A stretch of 14,106 bases of DNA from Candidatus Aminicenantota bacterium (GTDB lineage: Bacteria > Acidobacteriota > Aminicenantia > UBA2199), in the NCBI GenBank assembly GCA_020355945.1, contig CP070627.1:577127-591232 (forward strand), read 5' to 3'. Below, piece by piece: positions 1-6,962 of the stretch (position 1 is its first letter; every line of letters starts with the position of its first letter). A model generated the notes under the pieces. It saw nothing but the letters and a program-made list of their open reading frames with translations. It did no database searches and had not been told where the DNA came from. The translations under genes were made by a program, and so were the position numbers.

Positions 1-70
1 GGGGTGGCCCGAAGGGCCGGGGTGTGTCTCCCCTCTTGAGAGGGGGGGCCGCGAAGCGGCCGGGGTGTGT
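1..70. repeat. GC-rich palindromic repeat cluster (three hairpins)
   Basis: Three short perfect hairpins are packed end to end. GGCCC-GAA-GGGCC is at 6-18, CCCCTC-TTGA-GAGGGG at 30-45, and GGCCGC-GAA-GCGGCC at 47-61. The first and third are each followed by the same tail, GGCCGGGGTGTGT (14-26 approximately, and 58-70), so this is a duplicated unit with the CCCCTC hairpin between the copies. The array touches the left edge and may continue beyond it. It looks like an intergenic REP/BIME-type element. No REP-associated transposase gene is visible in the window. A role in transcription termination or mRNA 3'-end protection for a gene to the left is possible but is inference. Confidence 0.75.
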
Positions 71-86
71 TTGCTTTGACAGCAAA
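70..86. other. Small AT-rich hairpin
   Basis: TTTGCT (70-75) and AGCAAA (81-86) form a 6-bp stem with a 5-nt loop immediately after the GC-rich hairpin cluster. Only a short T-rich stretch follows. It could be part of a terminator for a gene left of the window, but the stem is weak. Confidence 0.3.
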
Positions 87-119
87 ACACTTTTCGCATG
101 CCTGCTTCGTCTTAACATA

Positions 120-194
120 GTGACATTCGCAACATTCGTGCCAGGCAAATTTTTTTTATCTTTCCTTCGTGCCCTTCGTGTAACTTCGTAGCTA
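120..194 (-). repeat. 10-bp-periodic intergenic repeat (ACGAAG type)
   Basis: Read on the minus strand, 166-194 gives AGCTACGAAG, TTACACGAAG, GGCACGAAGG: the hexamer ACGAAG three times at 9-10 bp spacing. Further along the same strand, about 120-143, the related words CACGAATG and GCGAATG are spaced by 10 bp. The leading AGC and the ACGAAG core match the element at 6291-6319 and resemble those at 5529-5550 and 11103-11135. The rest of 71-291 holds no gene I can support, only AT-rich leader and the ribosome binding site of the next gene. Confidence 0.55.
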
Positions 195-291
195 AAATGA
201 GAATCCCTTACGGGGTATGGCATATTTTTTTAAAACGTGGTAAACTGTACTTTCACATTTATAAAAAAATATTTTCATCCAGGAGGATTTA

Positions 292-3200
292 ATGAAGCAT
301 TCGCTATTTAGTGTGATTATTTTATTATTGATGCTGTGTTTGATTTTTTCAGATATATCGTGGGGAAAAATTGATCCCCGGGTATTTTCCCGGATAAAGC
401 CCAGGAGTATTGGGCCGGCCAATATGAGCGGTCGAATTGGGGACATTGATGTGGTGATTGCCAATCCCAGGATTATTTACGTGGGTACTGCCACAGGAGG
501 TATATGGAAGACGGAAAATAGTGGAATAGACTGGGAACCGATTTTCGACCGGCAGCCTGCTTCCTCGATTGGTGCGGTAAGGATTTGCCAACAAAATCCC
601 AACATCCTGTGGGTGGGTACAGGTGAGGGAAATCCCAGGAACAGTTCCGGGGTGGGACGGGGGGTATTTAAATCGATTGATGCAGGAAAAACCTGGGAAC
701 TCCTGGGACTTGAGAGAACGGAAAAAATTTCTCGTATTGTCCTGGACCCTTACGACCCGGATGTGGCATATGCAGCAGCCATGGGAACCACCTGGGGAGA
801 GAACCCGCAGCGAGGTGTGTTTAAAACCACGGACGGCGGAAAAACCTGGAAAAAGGTTCTATATGTTGATCAAAAAACCGGGGCTGCCGACCTGGCCATG
901 GCTCCGGATAATCCCAACAAATTAATTGCCGCCATGTGGGAACACCGCCGCTGGCCCTGGTTTTTTAAGTCCGGGGGCACTGGAAGCGGATTGTACCTCA
1001 CCACCGACGGAGGGGAAAATTGGAAAAAGTTAACCCCAAAAGACGGCTTACCCCAAGGGGACCTGGGACGAATCGGGATTGCCTTTGCCCTTAACAAACC
1101 CAACATCGTTTATGCATTGGTGGAAGCAACAAAAAGTGTGCTGTTGAGGTCCGAAGATAGCGGATTTACCTGGAAAACCGTCAATGACCAACCCGGGGTG
1201 AGCGGTAGACCTTTTTATTACAGTGATATCCGCGTCAATCCCCGGAATGAAAATATTGTTTACAGCCTGGAAAGTCGCTTAAAGGTCAGTGAGGATGGAG
1301 GGAAGAACTTTAGCAATCTTACTGACAGAGGGCAAGCCCATTCGGATTTCCAGGCCATGTGGATTCATCCGGACGGGGAATTTATGGTGGTGGGAAATGA
1401 TGGAGGTATTGTCATCAGTGTGGATCGGGGAAAATCCTGGCGATTTGCCCGAAACCTCCCCCTGGGACAATTTTATCATATCAGTTACGACATGGACCTT
1501 CCTTACCATGTATACGGTGGGCTGCAGGATAATGGCTCCTGGAGAGGCCCTTCGGCGGTATTAGCCGACCAGGATATTTTTAATTACCATTGGCAAAGTG
1601 TTGGCGGCGGTGATGGTTTTGATACCGAACCTGACCCGGAAAACAGCAACTGCGGGTACGCTATGTCCCAGGGCGGCCGGCTTTTCTATTTTGATGTAAA
1701 AACCGGCAGGCAGAAAAATATCAGGCCAACACAATCCGATGTAAAACATCGCTACAATTGGAATGCCGGGTTTGCCCAGGACCCCTTTGACCCTGCCACC
1801 ATTTATTACGGCAGCCAGTTTGTTCACCGCAGCCCGGATAAAGGGCAAACCTGGGAGATCATCAGCCCGGACCTTACCACCAATGACCCGGGAAAACAGG
1901 AACAAGCGGAAAGCGGTGGTTTAACCCGTGACGTAACCCATGCGGAGAATCACACCACCATCCTGTGCATTGCCCCCAGCCCGGTAAAAAAGGGTGTCAT
2001 CTGGGTGGGAACTGATGACGGAAATGTACAACTTACCACAGACAATGGAAAAAACTGGCAATTGGTATCAGGTTCACTGACAGGAACCAAAACCAAAAAG
2101 GGTAAGGTCCCCTACGGCACCTGGGTACCTCATGTGGAGGCTTGCAAATTCAACCCTGCCTGTGCCTTTGTGGTGTTTGATGACCACCGCAGGGCCAATT
2201 GGACCCCCTACCTCTTCATGAGCGAAGATTACGGCAAGACCTGGAAAAGCCTGGTAACAAAAGATATTGACGGATTTGTCCATGTAATCGAGCAAGACCA
2301 TGTAAATAAAAATCTTTTGTTTCTAGGCACCGAGTTTGGCCTTTATGTTAGCGTTGATAGAGGAAACCAATGGCTAAAATGGACATCCGGTTTGCCCACT
2401 GTACCGGTGCGGGATTTGGCGGTTCATCCCAGGGATAATGACTTGATTATTGGCACCCATGGACGATCCGTATATATTCTTGATGATATTTCTTTTTTAA
2501 GGGAAATCAACCCCACCGTGCTCGATAAAAACGTTCATTTATTTAAACCATTGGATGTTCACCAATTCAGGATATCAAGAGCAAGTTCTTATAGTACCCT
2601 GGGCGACACCGAGTTTATGGGGCAGAACTGTGATTTCGGCGCATTGATTACCTATTACTATAATCCCGGGGAAGAAAACACTGAAGTTGACAAAACAAAT
2701 CCCAGGAAGATAAATAAGAAGAGAGGAAAATCAAAATCAGGCGATCAATCCAAACTCAAAATTGAAATACTGGATGATAAAGGAAAAGTGGTTAGGGAAC
2801 TAAAAATAAAACCTCAAAAGGGTATTAATCGTATTAGCTGGGATTTAAGGGAAAAGGAGTTTGAAATACCTCAAATATTTCCCGGGGCCATGACGCGAAG
2901 GTTTTCTCGTTCCCGTCGTGGATTGTACGTTCTTCCAGGTACTTACACTGTCAGGCTTCAGCACGGTGACACCCAGTTGACCCACTCTATCCGGGTGAAT
3001 CCTGATCCCAGGTATGAAATGGATATGGAGGTTTTGAAGAACAATTATAAGCTGAGCCGCAAGATTGGATACTGGATGCTGAATGTTTTCGGAGCCCTGA
3101 GAGAAATCCAGGGAATGGGGAAAACCATAAAAACAGTGGTGGAATTAGCAAAAGATGCGGATATCAAGAATAAGGAGGAGCTTATGGAAAAAGCAAAGGT

Positions 3201-3510
3201 TTTGGGAGAAAAGTTTAAGGCACTTTCCGGAAAAGTGAGGCCGGATCCCAATCGGCAGGGAATTTTTGACAGGACCGCCTCGCTGACTGGTAAAATTTTC
3301 AGGCTTTACGGTATGATTGCCAATAACTTTGAACCCATTACCCAGGCGGCAGAGGTGCAATACCGGAAGACAAAGGCATTGGTGGAAGATTTTCTGAAAG
3401 ATTACAATCAACTGTTTGAGGCTGAAGTTGAAGAATTCAAAAAACAGGTTACTGATTCCGGTCTTACGTTGTTTAAGCCTTTCAAGCCGTTAAGTCTTAA
3501 GGAGAAATAG
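292..3510 (+). CDS. Secreted VPS10/sortilin-like BNR-repeat beta-propeller protein
   Basis: This is a large exported protein of 1072 residues. The start is fixed by a perfect AGGAGG at 281-286, 5 nt before the ATG. Residues 1-25 form a signal peptide (Lys, then a long Leu/Ile core, SWG at the probable cleavage region). Residues about 35-735 are beta-propeller blades with repeated BNR/Asp-box signatures: DAGKTW near 130, TDGGKTWKK near 180, DGGENWKK near 238, DSGFTWK near 289, DKGQTW near 525, DNGKNW near 584, DYGKTW near 646. The WVGTGEGNPRNS stretch (107-118) is typical of the family often named VPS10 domain or 'glycosyl hydrolase, BNR repeat'. Residues 800-822 are a basic linker, about 825-902 an Ig/FN3-like strand domain (EILDDKGK, GINRISWDLRE), and 905-1060 helical. 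The BNR fold does not identify a substrate; hydrolase activity is unproven. The gene probably forms an operon with the next one, 34 nt downstream. Confidence 0.93.
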   Translation: MKHSLFSVIILLLMLCLIFSDISWGKIDPRVFSRIKPRSIGPANMSGRIGDIDVVIANPRIIYVGTATGGIWKTENSGIDWEPIFDRQPASSIGAVRICQQNPNILWVGTGEGNPRNSSGVGRGVFKSIDAGKTWELLGLERTEKISRIVLDPYDPDVAYAAAMGTTWGENPQRGVFKTTDGGKTWKKVLYVDQKTGAADLAMAPDNPNKLIAAMWEHRRWPWFFKSGGTGSGLYLTTDGGENWKKLTPKDGLPQGDLGRIGIAFALNKPNIVYALVEATKSVLLRSEDSGFTWKTVNDQPGVSGRPFYYSDIRVNPRNENIVYSLESRLKVSEDGGKNFSNLTDRGQAHSDFQAMWIHPDGEFMVVGNDGGIVISVDRGKSWRFARNLPLGQFYHISYDMDLPYHVYGGLQDNGSWRGPSAVLADQDIFNYHWQSVGGGDGFDTEPDPENSNCGYAMSQGGRLFYFDVKTGRQKNIRPTQSDVKHRYNWNAGFAQDPFDPATIYYGSQFVHRSPDKGQTWEIISPDLTTNDPGKQEQAESGGLTRDVTHAENHTTILCIAPSPVKKGVIWVGTDDGNVQLTTDNGKNWQLVSGSLTGTKTKKGKVPYGTWVPHVEACKFNPACAFVVFDDHRRANWTPYLFMSEDYGKTWKSLVTKDIDGFVHVIEQDHVNKNLLFLGTEFGLYVSVDRGNQWLKWTSGLPTVPVRDLAVHPRDNDLIIGTHGRSVYILDDISFLREINPTVLDKNVHLFKPLDVHQFRISRASSYSTLGDTEFMGQNCDFGALITYYYNPGEENTEVDKTNPRKINKKRGKSKSGDQSKLKIEILDDKGKVVRELKIKPQKGINRISWDLREKEFEIPQIFPGAMTRRFSRSRRGLYVLPGTYTVRLQHGDTQLTHSIRVNPDPRYEMDMEVLKNNYKLSRKIGYWMLNVFGALREIQGMGKTIKTVVELAKDADIKNKEELMEKAKVLGEKFKALSGKVRPDPNRQGIFDRTASLTGKIFRLYGMIANNFEPITQAAEVQYRKTKALVEDFLKDYNQLFEAEVEEFKKQVTDSGLTLFKPFKPLSLKEK

Positions 3511-3511
3511 G

Positions 3512-3525
3512 TGCCGCCGGAGGCA
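3512..3525. other. Short palindrome between two genes
   Basis: TGCCGCCGGAGGCA is a 14-bp palindrome with one mismatched pair, located just after the stop of the propeller gene and before the ribosome binding site of the next gene. It is too weak for an intrinsic terminator and has no T-run. It may be a small dispersed element or a chance feature. Confidence 0.3.
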
Positions 3526-3544
3526 GGATAATGGAGGAAAGCAG

Positions 3545-4078
3545 ATGAAAAGATTAGTTTTATTGGTTAGTGTGGTGTTAGTGATTGGGGTTGCATGTGA
3601 TTCGGCTCGGAATTGGGAACTGTTTGAGTCCGATGACGGATGGTTTCGTATCCAATTCCCCGGGAAACCTGAAGTAGATGAGTTGCCCACTGCAACGCCC
3701 CTGGGAACCATAGATATACATATGTTTTCAGTAAACCTAAGAAATGGGGCTTATGGTGTCGGATATTGTGATTTTCCTGAAGTGGAAGGCGTGGACATGG
3801 AGTCTGCTGAGTTTATTGAACTTTTAGCCAGGGGTTCTTTCACCAAGCTAGGGACAGGACAGTACAGCAAAAAAGAAATTGATTTTGAGGGTTACCCGGG
3901 GTTGGAAGCCGAAGGTGAAGTAAGAAAGGGGACCGTGAGAGGACTCGCGCGTATCCGTTATTATGTGGTAAATGAACGGATATACGTATTAGAGGTAGTT
4001 GGGGAAACATCTTTTGTTTCTTCAGGGAACACGGATAAATTTTTTAATTCGTTCCAGTTGATTTATGAAGACGAGTGA
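3545..4078 (+). CDS. Exported hypothetical protein, probable lipoprotein
   Basis: The protein has 177 residues. GGAGGA at 3533-3538 precedes the ATG by 6 nt. Residues 1-17 are a hydrophobic signal sequence ending IGVAC; Cys18 is a candidate lipidation site, although Gly rather than Leu at -3 makes the lipobox imperfect. Asp19 follows the Cys, which in E. coli would favour inner-membrane retention. The mature part opens with WELFESDDGWFRIQFPGKPE. I associate this FxVxFPGxP opening, together with a later YxVxYxDxP-like segment (YGVGYCDFPEVE), a GYPGLEAEGEV segment and a C-terminal FFNSFQL, with uncharacterised single-domain exported proteins of Planctomycetes-like and other environmental bacteria. 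Function is unknown. It lies 34 nt downstream of the propeller gene, so the two are probably made together and may both act in the envelope. Confidence 0.85.
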   Translation: MKRLVLLVSVVLVIGVACDSARNWELFESDDGWFRIQFPGKPEVDELPTATPLGTIDIHMFSVNLRNGAYGVGYCDFPEVEGVDMESAEFIELLARGSFTKLGTGQYSKKEIDFEGYPGLEAEGEVRKGTVRGLARIRYYVVNERIYVLEVVGETSFVSSGNTDKFFNSFQLIYEDE

Positions 4079-4254
4079 CACTATCCCTGCTTTTTTTGCT
4101 GACTGTACGCTGGCGTACACCTTGTGTACTTAAACGAACGTTCATAATAAATGCAGTTGAGTAAGGTGATTGGGTAAGTAAGGTAAGTCGTGAGAAATCA
4201 AGGACCGGACCTTTTGGCATCATTTTTGCTTACTGTGTTCATTGGAGAAAAATC
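4079..4254 (+). promoter_or_regulatory. Candidate promoter/operator region of the efflux-type operon
   Basis: This 176-nt spacer contains two palindromes. TGTACGC-TG-GCGTACA lies at 4104-4119. The 8-bp perfect palindrome GAACGTTC is at 4136-4143, inside a weak promoter-like pair: TTGTGT (4122-4127) and CATAAT (4143-4148) with a 15-nt spacer. TetR-family repressors of efflux operons often bind palindromes of this size near the -10 box, so an operator is plausible. The promoter match is mediocre and no regulator gene is adjacent. The pentamer GTAAG recurs at 4161, 4174 and 4183. Confidence 0.3.
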
Positions 4255-5517
4255 ATGGGCATGGATAAAAAAATAGAAAAAAAGAAATGGCCGCCAAAGC
4301 GAATCATTAAGTACAGTGCCATCGCCGCATTTATCCTGGTGGTGGGATATTTGATCATTTTTGGAACCGGGGGTTCCAGCCTCAATGTTAAGATCGAACG
4401 TATCACTATTTCAACAGTGGAAAAAGGTCCCTTCCAGGAGTATATTCCTATTATTGGTAATGTGCTTCCTCTCTATATTCAATACCTGAGTGCCAGCGAA
4501 GGGGGAATCGTAGAGGAGATTTTTATTGAAGCCGGTTCCCAGGTCAAGAAAGGCGATAAGATCCTGAAGTTGTCCAATACCAACCTGCTGATGACCCTTT
4601 TGAACAACGACGCCCAAATTAACCGGGCCAGCAACGATCTCAGGGCCACCCGCCTCCAACTGGAACAAAACCGTTTACTGCTGAAACAGCAGCGCTCAGA
4701 GGCCGAATATTACCTGGACAATTTCAAACGGACATATGAACGAAACAAAGTTCTATACGACCAACAATTAATTTCAAAAAAAGAATTTGAAGATTCAAAA
4801 GCCGATTACGAGTATTGGGCGGAAAAACACAGGTTAACGATCGAGAGCCAGGAAAAAGACTTACAGTTCAGGGAGGAACAGGTTAAGCACCTGGAAGCAT
4901 CTGTAAAACGGATGCAGGATAATCTTGATATTGTCAAGCAGCAATTGGAGAATTTAACGATTAGAGCGCCTATATCCGGTTACCTGACATCACTGCCGCT
5001 TGAAGTCGGTCAATCCAAAAATCGCGGAGATACATTGGGACAGATTGATGACATTGAAGGCTTCAGGGTAAGAGCAGAGATCGATGAACATTACATTAAC
5101 CGGGTTGCAACCGGGAAAGTGGGGCATTTTAATTTAACGGGTAGAACAGAAACGTATGAATTAGAAGTACAAAAAATCTACCCGGAGGTAGAAGAGGGAA
5201 AGTTTAGAGTGGACCTGGTGTTCACAGAGAAGCAGCCCAAAGAAATCACCCGGGGCCAGAGTCTTCATATCCGTTTGCAATTAAGTGAGGCTTCCAAGGC
5301 CATCCTCCTGGCCAGGGGCGGCTTTTACCAGACCACCGGCGGCAATTGGGCGTATGTACTGAATGATTCCGGCTCATTCGCAGTCAAAAAATCGATTCGC
5401 CTGGGAAGACAAAATCCGCAATTTTTCGAAGTCCTGGAAGGTTTGAATCCTGGCGAAGAAGTGATTACATCATCGTATGAAAATTTCGGTGATATGGAGC
5501 GTTTAATACTAAAATGA
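4255..5517 (+). CDS. HlyD/MacA-family periplasmic adaptor (membrane fusion) subunit
   Basis: The protein has 420 residues. It bridges an inner-membrane transporter to an outer-membrane channel. A single membrane anchor lies at about residues 17-37 after a very basic N-terminus. The first lipoyl half (GIVEEIFIEAGSQVKKGDKI, 84-103) is followed by a long coiled-coil hairpin at about 110-233 rich in Gln, Glu, Leu and Arg. The second lipoyl half (LTIRAPISGYLTSLPLEVGQ, 234-253) comes next, then the beta-barrel (about 265-345) and a membrane-proximal domain (about 348-420). This order and length are normal for MacA-type adaptors. GGAG at 4244-4247 sits 7 nt before the first ATG, which favours it over the ATG two codons later. 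It is followed after 69 nt by an ABC ATPase, the usual partner. The cargo cannot be told from sequence. A permease and an outer-membrane TolC partner are absent from the window. Confidence 0.92.
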   Translation: MGMDKKIEKKKWPPKRIIKYSAIAAFILVVGYLIIFGTGGSSLNVKIERITISTVEKGPFQEYIPIIGNVLPLYIQYLSASEGGIVEEIFIEAGSQVKKGDKILKLSNTNLLMTLLNNDAQINRASNDLRATRLQLEQNRLLLKQQRSEAEYYLDNFKRTYERNKVLYDQQLISKKEFEDSKADYEYWAEKHRLTIESQEKDLQFREEQVKHLEASVKRMQDNLDIVKQQLENLTIRAPISGYLTSLPLEVGQSKNRGDTLGQIDDIEGFRVRAEIDEHYINRVATGKVGHFNLTGRTETYELEVQKIYPEVEEGKFRVDLVFTEKQPKEITRGQSLHIRLQLSEASKAILLARGGFYQTTGGNWAYVLNDSGSFAVKKSIRLGRQNPQFFEVLEGLNPGEEVITSSYENFGDMERLILK

Positions 5518-5528
5518 TAATAATAAAA

Positions 5529-5550
5529 GCCACAGACTTACGCAGTGTGT
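5529..5550 (+). repeat. Decamer-type intergenic repeat, degenerate copy
   Basis: AGCCACAGACTTACGCAG begins at 5529, between the adaptor and ATPase genes. It opens with AGCCACAGAC, close to AGCCACGGAC at 11103 and AGCCGCGAAG at 6291, and shows a weak 10-bp periodicity. It may be transcribed within the operon. Confidence 0.4.
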
Positions 5551-5586
5551 CGCTGTCCTGGTGGCAAAGCAATGAGGAGAAAAAAA

Positions 5587-6276
5587 ATGATTGAGACCAA
5601 AAATCTAAAAAAAATCTACACCACCGAAGAAGTGGAAACCACAGCTCTGAATAAAGTGAATTTAAAAGTTCAAGAGGGTGAATTCGTTTCAGTAATGGGG
5701 CCTTCCGGATGTGGAAAGTCTACCCTGTTAAACATCCTGGGACTACTGGATAATCCCAGCCAGGGAGATTACCTGTTCATGGGTGAGGAAGTTTCAAAAT
5801 ACTCGGAAAAGAAACGAGCCCATTTGCGGAAAAAGAACATTGGTTTTGTATTCCAGAGCTTTAATCTCATTGATGAATTAACGGTGTATGAAAATATTGA
5901 GCTGCCGCTGCTTTATCAAAAGGTTTCGTCTTCGGAACGTAAGAAAAAAGTCAATGAAGTATTGGAACAGATGCAGTTGGTTCCCAGGAAAAACCATTTT
6001 CCCCAGCAGTTATCCGGTGGTCAACAGCAGCGGGTGGCAGTGGGCCGGGCAATCGTTGGCACCCCCAGGTTGATCCTGGCTGACGAGCCTACCGGTAACC
6101 TGGATTCCGCCAACGGTGAAGAAGTGATGAAACTTCTTACCCAACTGCATGAATCAGGAACTACTATTGTCATGGTAACCCATTCCCCGGCATATTCCGA
6201 ATACGGTCAGCGCACCATCCATCTATTCGACGGCCACATTGTCACAGAAAATATCAAAGAAGAATTCCACTTATAA
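5587..6276 (+). CDS. ABC transporter ATP-binding protein, MacB/LolD type
   Basis: This is the nucleotide-binding subunit of 229 residues that powers a type VII (MacB/LolCDE/FtsX-like) ABC transporter. All motifs are intact: Walker A GPSGCGKST (38-46), Q-loop VFQSFNL with Gln90, signature LSGGQQQR (142-149), Walker B LILADEPTG (162-170, catalytic Glu167), D-loop NLDS and switch His199. The sequence ...MVTHSP...A...R.I.LFDG is typical of the LolD/MacB branch. An in-frame start exists 42 nt upstream at 5545, but GAGGAGA at 5574-5580 lies 7 nt before the ATG at 5587, and homology begins at MIETKNLKKIY, so 5587 is chosen. It pairs with the upstream HlyD adaptor. No permease gene follows; the next genes are on the opposite strand. 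Confidence 0.93.
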   Translation: MIETKNLKKIYTTEEVETTALNKVNLKVQEGEFVSVMGPSGCGKSTLLNILGLLDNPSQGDYLFMGEEVSKYSEKKRAHLRKKNIGFVFQSFNLIDELTVYENIELPLLYQKVSSSERKKKVNEVLEQMQLVPRKNHFPQQLSGGQQQRVAVGRAIVGTPRLILADEPTGNLDSANGEEVMKLLTQLHESGTTIVMVTHSPAYSEYGQRTIHLFDGHIVTENIKEEFHL

Positions 6277-6290
6277 CTACTGTGAAAATA

Positions 6291-6319
6291 AGCCGCGAAG
6301 ACACGCGAAGGGCGCAGCC
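6291..6319 (+). repeat. Decamer-type intergenic repeat (CGCGAAG type)
   Basis: AGCCGCGAAGACACGCGAAG starts at 6291. The heptamer CGCGAAG occurs at 6294-6300 and 6304-6310, exactly 10 bp apart, and the element runs on into GGCGCAGCC. It occupies the short gap between the convergent ATPase gene and the 77-residue hypothetical gene. It is the plus-strand counterpart of the ACGAAG element at 120-194. Confidence 0.55.
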
Positions 6320-6340
6320 TTCATCAGAAAAGAAAGGGAG

Positions 6341-6574
6341 TTAGTGCAAAAACCATCGGTCTTCCCGGGGATGGAAAGAGATTTCAAATTTCTCGTCTGT
6401 CTCACATAGTACCTTAAAGCAATATCTGCGGGTCTGGCCCTCCGGTGATTCTGTTATTGAGGAATCCAAAATTTTCTTGATCAAAAATTCTTTACCCCGG
6501 TATTTAAATTTTACCGGTTTTTCATTCAGGCGGAAACCCGAATAACAGGTAACAAATATCTCTTCCAGATTCAC
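6341..6574 (-). CDS. Small hypothetical protein (possibly DUF6504-like)
   Basis: The protein has 77 residues and starts at GTG (6572-6574), with a modest GCAGG about 6 nt upstream. There is no signal peptide or membrane segment. The core KPVKFKYRGKEFLIKKILDS followed by alternating charged and hydrophobic strands (RRYCFKVLCETDEKFEISF) and a terminal RWFLH looks like a small all-beta domain. The pattern Pro-x-x-Phe-x-basic-x-Gly-x-x-Phe/Tyr...Leu-Asp...Trp-Phe-Leu resembles DUF6504, some members of which are associated with ImuB/DNA polymerase Y genes, but that likeness is from memory and weak. No such partner is present here. It lies 65 nt downstream of the GYD gene on the same strand and may be co-transcribed. 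Confidence 0.65.
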   Translation of the reverse strand: MNLEEIFVTCYSGFRLNEKPVKFKYRGKEFLIKKILDSSITESPEGQTRRYCFKVLCETDEKFEISFHPREDRWFLH

Positions 6575-6609
6575 TATTTACCTGCGTGATTGTATTATCT
6601 CCGCCCTGG

Positions 6610-6641
6610 GACTCACTGTCTCGCTGACTTACTGACCGACT
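6610..6641. repeat. Degenerate tetranucleotide tract (NNCT)
   Basis: Eight consecutive tetranucleotides, GACT CACT GTCT CGCT GACT TACT GACC GACT, fill the spacer between the 77-residue hypothetical gene and the GYD gene and run into the GYD stop codon (6640-6642). It looks like a decayed simple repeat. Confidence 0.4.
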
Positions 6642-6939
6642 ACTGGCAGTCTTTAATAATTTCAATGAATCGAGTCCAGGTCATAGCCGGCCAGGTTTCC
6701 ACGGCCAGTGCCCCGCTGGCCCGGGTGATCATGGAAACTTTTGCAGCGGTTTCTTCATCTTCCGCCTCATAGATATCCATAAAATCATAAGGCCCCAGCA
6801 GCGCATAATGAGCGATCCATTTAACATCCGGGCAAAGGTTATCTACCTTTTTCTTCCACTCTTTCCCAATGGCTTCGCGTTTTTTTAGGTCCCCGGAGAT
6901 TTCCGGGGTTAACCTGGTCATTAAAACATACATACCCAT
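6640..6939 (-). CDS. GYD-domain protein
   Basis: This is a 99-residue cytoplasmic protein of the GYD family (named for a conserved Gly-Tyr-Asp). It starts MGMYVLMTRLTPE, has the hallmark LGPYDFMDIYEAEDEETAAK (residues 48-67, with Pro-Tyr-Asp here), and ends with TWPAMTWTRF. Members are about 95-100 residues and adopt a ferredoxin-like fold of the dimeric alpha-beta-barrel type; their biochemical role is not established. The start is supported by AGGAGG (+ strand CCTCCT, 6945-6950) 5 nt before the ATG. A good promoter lies just upstream at 6963-6991, so the gene is probably expressed independently of the carbamoyltransferase-like gene that precedes it. Confidence 0.88.
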   Translation of the reverse strand: MGMYVLMTRLTPEISGDLKKREAIGKEWKKKVDNLCPDVKWIAHYALLGPYDFMDIYEAEDEETAAKVSMITRASGALAVETWPAMTWTRFIEIIKDCQ

Positions 6940-6962
6940 TATTACCTCCTTTGCACACCACT

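Noticed and set aside
312..330. Mutated CMD motif in alanine racemase (Asn in GRICMNMLM, protein residues 312-320) as evidence of inactivity
   Set aside because: These are residue numbers in the Alr protein. CMN is, as I recall, a natural variant in active-type alanine racemases, and the PLP lysine and catalytic Tyr are intact.
1561..1905. Open frame of 114 codons on the minus strand inside the propeller gene
   Set aside because: It is antisense to strongly conserved beta-propeller sequence, has no ribosome binding site, and its protein looks like a codon shadow.
5545..5586. Earlier in-frame ATG of the ABC ATPase
   Set aside because: The extra 14 residues (Cys/Arg/Lys-rich) overlap the intergenic repeat region and match nothing in the family, and a strong ribosome binding site points to the ATG at 5587.
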